From: Mimachlamys varia
Taxonomy: Eukaryota > Mollusca > Bivalvia > Pectinida > Pectinidae
Reading direction: 5' to 3'
NCBI GenBank assembly: GCA_947623455.1
Contig: OX392530.1
Location: 36,177,405-36,241,404 of the forward strand
DNA: 64,000 bases
This document shows, piece by piece, positions 22,145 through 33,779 of the stretch (the stretch's first letter is position 1; each line of letters begins with the position of its first letter). The notes under the pieces were generated by a model that made no database searches, had not been told where the DNA came from, and worked only from the letters and a program-made list of their open reading frames with translations. A program made the translations under genes and the position numbers.

Positions 22145-25100
22145 CTATAGTCGGAGACCACGTAGCTTCATTAGGGGTTTCGCCAATAATGGCTGCTTGA
22201 TCTTCGGCTTTTGAGGGAAGACATCCAATTCACTCTCTTCGCTGGGAAATCTGTGGGCATAGATCTCTGGGTAGGTTTTCTGGAACTGTAACAATATAAA
22301 CATTTAGAATTGGTGCTGACTAAATGAACATCGATATTTCTTAAGTGCATGCATGAGAAAAGCATTACATGTATTTATGATCATTGGATGAAAAAAAATT
22401 CCATAATTTTATCATCTTATTGAAAACTTTTCCATCTGGTAATATATCTCTTATCTAAAACAATATATAATTCTCACCTGATAATTTATCTATTTAAATC
22501 AAAAACACGTAATCTCACCTGGTAATTTATCTCCATTTTTAAAACAATATATCATTTTCACCTGGTAATTAACCTCTTAAACAATATTTCATTTTCACCT
22601 GGTAATTTACCTCTAAAAAAATATATCATTTTCACCTGGTAATTTACCTCTATAACAATTAATCATTCTCACCTGTTTGAGACGTTTCCGTTTGTCCTTG
22701 ACGGCCATTGTTTTGTCTTTGACAATCTCCTCAAGAAGGTCAGCCAGTGCTCGCTGGGAGTTACTGAGACGCTGAGTCTCGTACTGGTTAACGGACACCT
22801 GATTGCAATAATGGAATGACGATTGATCGTCGAATGAGTACACAATCTGAAAATGCCAAGAGGTGAAGCAGCCACCCGTGAGGAAAGCCGAAGCCAAGTC
22901 GGACAGAACACGCACCCCTGTTGGCATAGCAACAAACCAATCTCCACACACATTTATCAAGTTAATGCTGTTTGTGACAGAGTGTTCATGTAATATGAGA
23001 GTTATCAAATAGTTAGCTATGATTCTGGTAAAAGCTTAGAATTGTGTATGTTAGAATCGGGTACTTATTGTACGTAAACAGTCTTCTTTTGGTTTAGCTA
23101 TATATGTTTCTGGTAAAAACTTTGTATGTTAAGACTCCGGTACTGACAGTAAATAAACAGTTCAAAATTTCTTATATTTTCTTTTTACATTCAAATGGAT
23201 TTTCATATGCATCATGTAAAGTTATAAAATTAATTCAAAATTGAAATGTGGCTGCATTGCAAGTACTCTTATTTAGATGTTGTTTTTTTTGGTGAAAAAT
23301 GGCAGGACAACATCTACTGAATGTGACATATTTTAGATACAAAAACATCACAATGAAATTGCCTATTACTGGTATTATGAAGTGAAACTTATATTATTTC
23401 TTGTACTGAATCGCTGTTTTTCTTGGGGAACATAATTATACAGAGAAATTAAAGACGATAAAACCTTTGAAACTTAAATTATTCTGAATCACTGAATCTA
23501 TATTGATTTCTTTGTTTAAAATCTGCTATATCACACTGATAAGTACAAGGATGATGTAAATTTGCACTTGTATGAAACACAGTCAGAAACATTAACACAA
23601 GATGTTTGGTGGTGGAGACTGGTCTGTCTTTCTGATGCCCATGTTATGTTGGACAAATAGGTATAAACATTTTTTTAACATTCATTTTTTTTTTACATTA
23701 AGATTCCAATGAACAGTGATAAGAAAATGAATTGATATGGTCTGTAAAATATTTAATAGTATTCATCTACCAGTGATAACCCGCTACCAACCCTGTCACC
23801 TTGCTTCTATTTTAATTTCTACAGACTTGAATATAACTCATCCCAAAAATAGTCATCTACTAAATCTATTGCTGGCATACATTATGTTAAGTTGGATGTT
23901 CCTACAAACTTTTAAGTCGTCCTATCAACTCCCTGCTTATGACATATTTGTCCAACACAACACAGTGCCTGGGTGCTCAAATGATGTCTGCCCGACTCTT
24001 TGAGGAATGGAAACAAACAAACTGGAATGTTTTTTTTAGTAATATTTGTTATTTGAAAATGAACAAAAGGTGAAGAATTCAGCTGCAAGTGTTTCAAAAC
24101 AAAAACAAAAGAACTCAAATGCAAATGCCAATTCAACAAAAGTCAAACCAAAGCTTGGCACAGCTAGGTACTAGGTCTAGCAATTCTAGAAAAGGAAATA
24201 TTCCAGGCAAAATCCATTTGAGCATGCCCAATCATTTACCAGTAGTAAGTAGCATAGCAGCAGAAATAGCAAAGTGCAAGCATGGCGCAAAGCCGTGAAG
24301 TACATAAATGTATACATTATAATTGTATACGGTTAAATATGAATATATTCATTGAAATATGTATATAAGCAAAGCATTAAATTACCATGCTGGCCATAAT
24401 TTACTGATATTGGTTAAATCAAAGCTGATAATAATTCATTAATACCTTAATATTAATATCTTATAAATATATTGACAGTTAGTTATTAACTTTTTGTATA
24501 ATATAAAACTGTCACTGTATTAGAAAGGCTGACAACATGTTTTAACTGATGCCATGCTTTAATACATATAATGCTATCAAAGATGTCATTCTTAATTTCA
24601 TGTAAATAAGATTTCCAACATAAAATTATAATTTGATATATATATATTTTTTTTTATCTTATATCGGTGGTTATCATAATAAACTATCAAACAAAGCTAT
24701 CACTTAGATCAAAATGATTAAGAAAATTCATAAACAGTTATTGCAATTGATGTCAAATTTCACAACAATGTTACATAATATGTATCTTACAAGAAAATCT
24801 TTATTGGCTCCTTTCCTAACTTTACACATTTCAGTGAGTAATTATCAGAAGGTAGGATTTTTTTTCTGGAAATGTATATATAATCCTTATATATAGAGGC
24901 TTATAATTAGTAATTTTCGACTAAAATCTTTGAATTTTACAAAAAAATGGTAGGGACCAAGAGAAGTTACAATTTCAGTGGAGATCAATTTCGAAACCAA
25001 AACAAACAATCTTTAAGTCCTACATATTTGATTTCATCACAAAGAGTACCGATAGTTCTAAATATAGCATACTACATAATGCATTAAATAATTTATGCTC

Positions 25101-28100
25101 TATTTCAAATAACATACATAGTTTATCATTCTGGAACGATTTATACTCATGCCAGGACCATTCTTCAATGCCTAGTTACAGATTTTTAGAATAGTAAGGA
25201 GTTGAAGATATCATTATCAGCAAAATACCATAAATAAATATTTAAGATAATAATAATATGATCTGGCTATAGTTAATTAGACTACATTCAGCGACCCATG
25301 TATTCCAGAAGTCAGATTATATACAGATAACATAAGGCTATATATATTATATATACAGTATAGCATACATGTATACACATGCTATACCTTGACCACCACA
25401 TGCTATACCTGAGCCTTGCGTTTGGAGTCCAATGTCAGCCTCTCCTCCACAGCGTCCTTCAGACCAGCGGGCACAGCCATGATTTCTGCACAGTTGTCGA
25501 CCAGGAAGGAGATAATCTTGACCACGAGGAGGTCTTCCATGTCAGCCTCGTCCTGACTACACAGTACAGAGCGGTAAAACGTCTCCATCAGCTGGAAAAC
25601 ACACAAAAATAGAAAATCTCTTAATGTCACTAACACAGCACAGAGCGGTAAAACGTCTCCATCTGCTGAAAAAGACACAAAAATAGAAAATCTCTAAATA
25701 ACATTGTGGAAAAATTCCTAAGCAAAGCAGAGAAAATTTATGCATTAACTTCAGATGAACAGGTCATTGATGATGTCACCGGAACAATATACATTTATAT
25801 ATACAAGTGAACAAACATGGCTTACATTACCAACTTGTATGAGAATCATAAAAGATTAGATGAGTTTACTAAAATGCATGAATATATACTCAAAATAATT
25901 ACCAGTGACCGAGTGGACTTAATGTCGTCGAGTTGGAGTTTAGGGTTTTCTACCATCTTGGACATGAGTTTGATGAGAAGCTGTAGTTTACGTCTGTTGG
26001 CTGGAGGCAGTAACAGACACACGGTTTGTAGGGCAAGCTTCTTCCTCTCCTTGATCTCCATACTTAAAGATCCTACAAAATATAAAATGATACTGGAGAA
26101 CATGATTTTCTGGTAGTGTTTCTATGACAACCATGAAATACATTATACATTAGACTTTTTTCTCTTATCTGACATTGTGAATACATCATTTGCATAAACT
26201 TTAATCTTTTTGACATTTTAAAAGATGTTTTCTATGAATCAGATATCTAGCGACAAGTTTATGGTACTTGGAAAAGTTTCTGCATTTGGGACACAGTCAA
26301 CTACCACACAAATGGCCCAAATTGACATTATTATATTAGACACTGTAAGAATGATTTCCATGCACCATACAAAATCCTGATAAGTAATTTGTTCCCTACA
26401 TACGTTTGCACGGATCCAGTGTTATTTGAGAATTTGAAGCTACCAGTACCATTAATATTACTTACTTGACCCATATACATAGATAGTAAAATATATAATT
26501 TGCTATTCCCTTATTTAGCTACTTTTTCTGAAAGGCTACCTGTAGAGCTACGCGTCCTTTTCAGGCGTTTCTGTCCCTTTTCCATGTCTGCATGCATGAG
26601 ATCAGACAGACTGAGGCTCCGACCAACCAGCGATTCTTTACTCTGGGCTCGACGTGGGTGATACTGTTCTGGGTAGACTGCCTCCGACCGCAGATTATCC
26701 GAGTCATAACTAGAGGAGTTTATGGATGACGACGACTTAATCCGATGCAAAGACATGTTTGACTTTGACCGATGGCACTTACGGAGTAGCTTTGTAGCAC
26801 CATCTAGCACTGGTTGATGTCCGTTAGGGAACAGTGAACTATAGTGAGGCGGGGACCGTGTGGGCACGTTACCCTTTCTTACTTTAGGCTCGTATCTATC
26901 ACAATTGTTACTCAGCTCATTAGCAGATATACTGCCCGAGCTCAGCGATTGGCTTCTTCCAGAATCATCACTTACTGGGCTCCCTACAGAATATGAACAA
27001 CTTTTCCGTCTGTCATTGTCCCTACTTTTAGACACAAGTTCGCCACTTGATTTCCGTCGAGCTCTTGTGGACTTGACTTGGGCATAGTTAACAGTGTAGG
27101 ATGTTTGGCACCTTCCGGACATTGGAAGTAGATTATTGTAACTGTCTGACATTTCAAAGTGAGTTTCTAGAGGAGTCTTGGACAGGTCATCGGGGCCGTT
27201 ACTGTACCCAAAGTCTGTTGATACCCCATCTTTGTAGTACACACGCGTAATAGTTCTGTTCTCGGGTCCGAAGGCTGTCTCATACTTAGCCACTGGAATG
27301 TTTGCCGTTGACTCACAACGTCGGAGACGGCCACTCTGAAAGCTGTCCTGTATCGGTTGTATAGGAGAGAGATCCAGCGTGGACCGACTTGTAAGACGTG
27401 ACATATGGGCATGGGACTCCGGCGTGGACCTATTATAGCATTTCCCACTCTCTCCTACATTAGTTAAATCCAGCATGAGATTTTCTACAGACTCGAAGGA
27501 TGTGAGGCATTCTGGGTTTGTGTTGTCTTCATCATCTGAGCACTGTTCATAGCATGTTCCCTCTGCTGTAACTATAAAACATAAGCAAACATCAATTGAG
27601 GTTTTAAAAGCAACAAATTTGTGAGCAACTTAAACGAACATTTTGTGTTATGCTACGTACCTACTCTATAGTTTCTATTTGTACTTTATGATATACACTG
27701 TTTAAGTCAAAACATATATATATTGAAACATATTTGAAATATTTTCTGAAATTAAAAAAGAACACTTCCTATTTTAGTAGCATATTTAGATTTTCTGAGG
27801 ATGATAGTGAAAACACAAGTGATGTTTTTTTGGTCTTATCAAAAGTGCATTTCTTTTTTCACATGTTCAAATTAAATGTAAAATGACAACATTTGTCAAG
27901 TTTTGTCTTTGCATTGTAGAGAGCAAAATATATGAAATTAGGGAAATGGTTAAGTTTCACAAAAATCAAACAATGAAGCTTTACATATAAAACATAAGTG
28001 AGGTCAGGTATTAAAGTTGGAGTACAGTGTTGTATATAAGATTATTATACATGCAATCTTACCAAACACATTGGTGACTACTTCATACATCTCGTACGTC

Positions 28101-31100
28101 ATCAGGGGTTCGGGCATCCCACAGAAATAATCCTTCACGACGCGGTATACATCTCGCTCAAACCCTTGATATGTCGGTAGATTGTCGTCCGTTCTCTCTG
28201 GCCCTGTAATCATTTAAAATAGCTTGTTATTTATCTGAATGGCGGGGACTTTGGGTGTTAGAAGTTCAGTCCAAAGAATAAGTTTTACTATTTGACAGTA
28301 TCTGGATTGATTAAAGACAATTTTGATCATATTGCATTTTTTCAGTACAAGTTTAAAACATATATGATAAACTTCATTTAAATTGTTATGAAGATATATT
28401 AAAACATGCATTTCGTTTACTCTAATAATATGATCTATAGGCAATTCTGGTCTTGAAAAATAGAAAAAAATTCCAACTTAATGGGAACAATACTTACAGC
28501 GAGCGAGACACCTCATGGCGGACATGGCCCAGTGTGGTAGCTGATCTGAAGAAATAAATAAACAGGATTTCTGTCGGTCACATTTATAACAGTAACATTT
28601 TGCCCAATTTCCAAGTAAACACAGACAGAAATTTCAATTTAGGGCAGGGGGGCAGGGAAAAGTGCAAAGCAATTTGCAGGTAACAAATTAAGGCCCAGCT
28701 CCTTGCTAGCTGGAATATTGTATTTGAGTATTTACAGTAATGACACAGTTTCCAAGAATGTGCCATAGTAGCAACCAGCTTCGCAGTGTTTCCAAGTCTA
28801 CATGTGAGTGTTTAATCATACAAGGACAAATTAAAATAGCATTTACTTGGACAGAAAGTCAGAAGTCAAGGGACACATCTCAAAACTCGAACTTTAACAC
28901 ATTCACCCCTAAAGAAACAATTGAACTATTCCAAATCAAAGGCTAAAAAATTTCAAAAGGAAACTTGAGGGGGTAATGAGTTAAATATTAAAATTGGAAA
29001 GTTTAACTTGCACTGTCAGCTTTAAGTGTAGCTTTAGTCGCTTTTAAGTTTATTTAATTTGCTTTTTCATATTTCATGGCAGTTACCTTTTGGGTCTATG
29101 TTGGTCACTATCCCACTTTTGTTGAGGTGGGTACAGTTGTGCATAATATTCTTCCCCAAAACAAAACTGCTGTCCAATATCTCTGATAAATCGTCCAGGT
29201 TTAGGACTGACTGTAGTCTGCAAAGAAAATGAAACTGATTACTTTTTTGGGGAAAAAAAAAACCCCAGCAGAAGTATACTATATTCAAAATGAGCACTGT
29301 GCATTGTTTCCCCCTTTTCACATTTTAGCTGTCCTTAAATGATTCTAGCTGTTAATAGGACATAAAACCTAACAAAGCCAAATCACCAATTTTTGGATGC
29401 TTCCTGAAAAATATTCTGTTATTCATGCACCATGATCACTAATTATGGAAAATAGAGCATTTCAAATTCTGGTGGTACACAGATCTAGAGCATAAATTAC
29501 CTACTTATATTGCTTTAAAATCGTAATAGCTTGACTACCATAAAACAGAATTACAGTTAAATGTGCTAGGACAAAGAACACAGATCTTGCTATTAAAGCG
29601 AACATGATAATCGTGTATGCAAGGGAAGGGACACAATTCTTCTACTATCAGTCTGACTGGATAATGATAGGTGTGCTATGTAAGTTATTAATGGCTACCT
29701 GTCTAATGTCATGTGTTTCCAGGTGTCATGTATGTCTGCTGCCGAGAGTTGTTTGGTCACCAGCTGGCAGTGAGGTACGGGCTGAGGAGGCTGGGTGTGT
29801 TCTGCTGGATTCGGACAGGGTGCCGATGGTGGCTGTATGGGACAGGAATGCCTTGGATCTTTGGGCTGGGCGGGAACATAACAGGGAGGGTAGGTTCCAT
29901 ACCCCTCCCCTGGCTTCACTGGATTCGTTACCTGTTGGCTGTCAGTATTTATAAGGTCCTTCCTGTCTGTGAAAGGAACACGATTCTTCACAGGGGACAT
30001 AAGTGTAAATCTGTCAAAAAAATGGAAAACAAGACATTGTAAATGCTGTCTGTTGTTGTAAAATTCCAACTTTTAGAATATACAGAAAAGTATGTTCATT
30101 ATCGCTGGGGTTGTATACATGTATACACTTTATAATGATTTTTTTTTCTTTTAAATATTGTCAAGACAAGCAATTTAGTTTCTATATGTAGTAGCTTGGG
30201 TGAATCTAAATTAAGAATCTGAAATTCTGCTGAAAAATACTAATCATTGAGTAAATAATTCAAACTTTGCAGGGCTAAAATAATTTTCAATATTCAATTG
30301 ACATGGTGGTTTCTCATGTTTACCAAGCAAAGTAGTCATAAATGAATAATGTATGTTCATAATTTTTGGAATGTCATGGAGAATTGTACCTGTAGAATTA
30401 ACATAACTGAAATGTTCAATATTATGTGCTCTTCAGTTTAGTTTGTCTATAACAATTAAGTACATGAAAGGTTAACCATTGTCTATATATCATGCTTGCA
30501 AAATAATAAGTATTTTTTTAAATTTTTTTTTTACTGTCCAATTGAGTTTGTTTCCATCACTACCTGAAGAGTCTGCCATTATCTGTAGGGTCATGTTTGT
30601 TGTGTTTTCCACCTCGAACATCTTCAATAACACGGGCTCTGTGAAGCTTTCGGAATAATTGTAGAGTTTGAAATCTGGAAAAGAAACAGAAATCCTTGAT
30701 GAAGAATTTTGTACATCTTAATTCATATAAAGCCCAATTTGTACAGAACTGAAATCTGCCAATTTAAAGGACAGTAAAAATTATTTTGTTAGTAGTTTAA
30801 TTTATCATGGCAAATTTTAAAAAATTGCTTTAAAATTGAATTTTTTTTTTCCCATATACGCATGTTTAGTAAGCATCAATAAATTATTATATCCGATATA
30901 ATTTCAACAATCAAATCATATATAAATATATTTTTGAACAAATGACCATCAAATCAATTCCATAACAATTGATTAGTTTTACTGACAGTCCAAATTCGAA
31001 GTGCAATGTTATCTTGAAAACAAATACATTTGTTGCTTACTTTTCAAACAGGATCACCATGAAATCATCCTTTAAAAAACAACTTTTCTTTCTCTATTTG

Positions 31101-33548
31101 TTTTTAAATTGATAAGGAAATATGTCATTTTATCTAGGTAGTATATACTAGCATGATTATTATAAGTACAAAATTATTATTGGGTAAAAAAATATTTTTT
31201 AAAACCATTTTCATTTTTTACACAATACTTAAAAATTATTCCAAACTGTAAAAATATGGATAAGTAAAATAACATATATATATTGACAGATACTTGAAAT
31301 GAGAACTGTTTTGATCATGATCAAGAATAAGATTACAGATATCATATTGATCTGAAAAGTTCTTGAATGGTTGTAAGCAGAGTAATTAGCTGTCATATAT
31401 TGCCTGGAGCTAAAGCAAACAGTTTAACTTAATCCAATTGGCTATATAGATACCCAGCAGGTATATTCATAAAAACTTCTTACATGTAGTGAAAGGCTTG
31501 GTGTAATCTAAGTCATTTATGATAATGATCTTCCAAATCCTTTATTGGTAAGCATACACACCACATGGGTCAATCTGATCTGTTTTATCTGTATTGATAC
31601 CTGAGATCACAGGTATGTGTTTACCTGGCATCAGCTGGTGTTGTGACATGTGTGTAAACAGCTGGTGGCTAGTACTAACTTGGCAGTGGGCAGCAGATTT
31701 ATTGTGTAAAGGCAATCACAGTAAAACTGACATAATTGAACACTCAAGTGACATTTTAAACAGTCTTTCCTGTGTCATTGGTCAAGGTGACAAGAGCTTC
31801 CTTTGCTCAATTTGTTGAATTATCAAACTAAAACTGAGATGTTTGCTTTGGTTTAATTGTGTTCAGTTTTATAAACCAATATGAAATAAAAGTGTCCCCA
31901 ATGGATTTTCATCAAAATAATAATACAAAAAAATAACATCATAGAATATATAAAATACTTAAAAATAAGTTACTTTACAAAATGATGTGATCTAATATTT
32001 AACAAGTATGATATTCAAATAAAGGTCATGTACAAGGGGTTGTAATTAAGATGTTTTTTTTGTGGAGAAATTCACCTTGTGACATCTGAACCAAAGTTGG
32101 GATTAGCTCGAAGGTATTGATGGAGCCAATCTATAGATTCATTAGCTGAAAAGCAGGATTCATAAGTCTTCATGTATCTTCGATGACGGGCGACTGGCAT
32201 GCCACGACGAAAGGCCAAAATAACATCATTCCACTGAAATAGAACATTAAAAACTTTCTGATTACTCAAGCAATTAGCACATCAATAGGATCCTGCAGTC
32301 ATTACTATATCAATAAGATAGCTATCTGAGCTAGTACTATATACATCAATCACTATATTGACTGAACAGTTCAAGTTGAGACTTGAATGAATGCCTTGGG
32401 ATTCCTTGAATGTTAAAATTACCTTCAGACATGAAGATGTAGCTTCAGGGCAGATATCCCGATAGTTATCTCAAAATCGATCATTGGTATGTGAATCCAT
32501 ACCAATGGAATTGAAATACCTTAGTTATGACTACTTCATAGTTTAGTATATCAAGATATGAACCTTTTGTTTTTCTCTTATCGATTTTTGTTGTGAAAGC
32601 AGAGTTTTATCAACAACAAACAGAATGATAAATGTAATATTCATATCAAATAGAGGAAGTATTGATTTTTAAACAATATATCTTTAGACTTATAACATGG
32701 AGGTACCTGGCACTATGTTGTTGAGATAAATTGCACACTGAGAGATTAATTATTTTTCACATGATCAACATGACTATTTTATTTTCATGAACATGTTGGG
32801 TAAAAAAGCCTAAAAAGGGGTGGGGTTCTTGGGTCAAGTTAATGATTGTGACCATGTACCAGTATATATGTATACCAACAAGTCTATAATTTTACTTGCC
32901 AGTGCTGATCACATAGAGGATGAAGGTCCATATAACAAAATTAGTCTTGGAATTTTGTCAACTTTCTCCTATTAGTTTATTATATGAAAATAGCACATGT
33001 TATAAATGTAAGGGTAATATTAATCAGTGAATTATTTGAATTTAGAGACCATATTATCTTGCATAGATAATATTGTGATGTAACTTATATGTTATTGGGG
33101 TTTCACAACTCTTTTAATGGCTTGTTTATAAATGATCGGACAATTGCAAGAGAGCGTGGTACTAGTGTACAAAGTACTACTACAAAGTAAAAATGACTTG
33201 GTGGGATTCCTTTGGAGACATTACGGTACATTTCAAAACTATTGATTGTCGGCCTTCGCACATGAGGTCGAATAAAATATAAAACTACAGTTGTAGTTAG
33301 TGGTTATGTAGTAAGGGGCAGCCATGCATTTACAAAGATATAAAATGCTGGGGAGGACTGAATAATTGATCATTGTGATATAGATGACTGATTTGTAAGG
33401 CTTGCAAGCTAGGCCGGTAACGATCGTTATTTCAAACCAACTGCACATATTCCACATAAATCTAATAGATGTCTACAACACTCACCAGTTTTGTGGCTCT
33501 GTATGGCCCAGAAGCTTGGACACTCCTGTCCGTGGAATAGCCTTCCAT
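22145..33548 (-). CDS. DEPDC1: DEPDC1 homologue (DEP and RhoGAP-like domain protein)
   Basis: Mitosis-associated protein with an N-terminal DEP domain and a RhoGAP-like region. Exons, 5' to 3': 33486-33548, 32076-32233, 30564-30674, 29699-30010, 29087-29217, 28498-28547, 28063-28203, 26540-27565, 25903-26072, 25409-25591, 22673-22846, 22145-22285. About 885 residues, close to human DEPDC1 (about 811). The start (MEGYSTDR...PYRATKL) matches the vertebrate N-terminus before the DEP domain. The 26540-27565 exon encodes a Ser-rich, probably disordered middle with many RRKS/RSxS sites. All phases agree except at the exon 6/7 junction, where a 2-bp surplus breaks the frame. One gene probably stands for both vertebrate DEPDC1 and DEPDC1B. 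It shares its promoter region with OSBPL9. Confidence 0.92.
22433..22680. repeat. 37-bp minisatellite containing DEPDC1 exon 11 splice donor
   Basis: About seven copies, the last four spaced exactly 37 bp. On the minus strand each carries CAG|GTGAAAATGATATAT-like text; the copy touching the exon is the real donor CAG|GTGAGAATG (22673/22672). Copies further into the intron are more diverged (41-43 bp spacing). Confidence 0.9.
25558..25705. repeat. 74-bp tandem duplication including DEPDC1 exon 10 splice acceptor
   Basis: The start of exon 25409-25591 (ATGGAGACGTTTTACCGCTC) and its upstream intron are repeated 74 bp further upstream. The second copy has its own acceptor (TTTTTCAG|CAGATGG) but runs into TAG after ten codons. 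Confidence 0.9.
28063..29217 (-). other. DEPDC1: DEPDC1 RhoGAP-like region
   Basis: Exons 29087-29217, 28498-28547 and 28063-28203 match the RhoGAP-like part of DEPDC1: [32 protein letters not shown] and [15 protein letters not shown] see no arginine-finger motif, in line with the family's presumed inactive GAP domain (established for the family as I recall it; not tested here). Confidence 0.85.
29328..29385 (+). mobile_element. SINE 3' tail fragment
   Basis: TCCTTAAATGATTCTAGCTG followed by TTAATAGGACATAAAAC matches the 3' part of the SINE at 36811-37036. The tRNA-like head is missing, so it is 5'-truncated. Confidence 0.65.
30564..32233 (-). other. DEPDC1: DEPDC1 DEP domain
   Basis: Exons 32076-32233 and 30564-30674 encode a DEP domain (about residues 22-110): [20 protein letters not shown], then [18 protein letters not shown], then [19 protein letters not shown] and GRLFRF. 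DEP domains usually target proteins to membranes or receptors. The intervening intron (about 1.4 kb) is AT-rich with no recognisable element. Confidence 0.93.
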
Positions 33549-33779
33549 CCTTGTTGTCTTTTGGCACTAATGTTGTTTTTTTCTTCACATCTTGGAGGAA
33601 GCACCTGCCGATATCAACAAACCCATGCTTCGTTTCAAATCTCGCTTGACATTTTGATTGGTCAGATTTTAATTGTCGAGATATGATTGGCTGCTTAAAA
33701 AATAGCTTAGCATTCGGATAACCTCGGGCAAATAATCAGACGCCTTCCGATATAATTGACACTTCCCACTTCCGACAAG
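33549..33779. promoter_or_regulatory. Head-to-head DEPDC1/OSBPL9 intergenic region, probable bidirectional promoter
   Basis: Only 231 bp separate the two start codons, which point away from each other. The segment has two CTTCCG (ETS-like) motifs near 33743 and 33769 and is less AT-rich than the introns. No TATA box is obvious. Shared regulation is inferred from the geometry. Confidence 0.6.

Larger units (their letters stand above)
22145..26072 (-). other. DEPDC1: DEPDC1 conserved C-terminal domain
   Basis: Exons 25903-26072, 25409-25591, 22673-22846 and 22145-22285. Strong family matches: [36 protein letters not shown], then [39 protein letters not shown] and a basic end (LMKLRGLRL, stop TAG at 22147-22145). 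The start of 22673-22846 was set at TTTTCAG|ATTGTG, because the residues before VSVNQYE (FHYCNQ) match the vertebrate YSYCKQ. Confidence 0.9.

Noticed and set aside
26511..26539. In-frame extension of DEPDC1 exon 8 to a stop after SEKVAK
   Set aside because: The donor at CAG|GTAGCC gives the right phase to the next exon, whose sequence continues the conserved domain; the extension is probably retained intron.
29604..30042. Plus-strand open frames opposite DEPDC1 exon 4
   Set aside because: The minus strand has correct splice sites, phases and family matches; the plus-strand frames are shadows.
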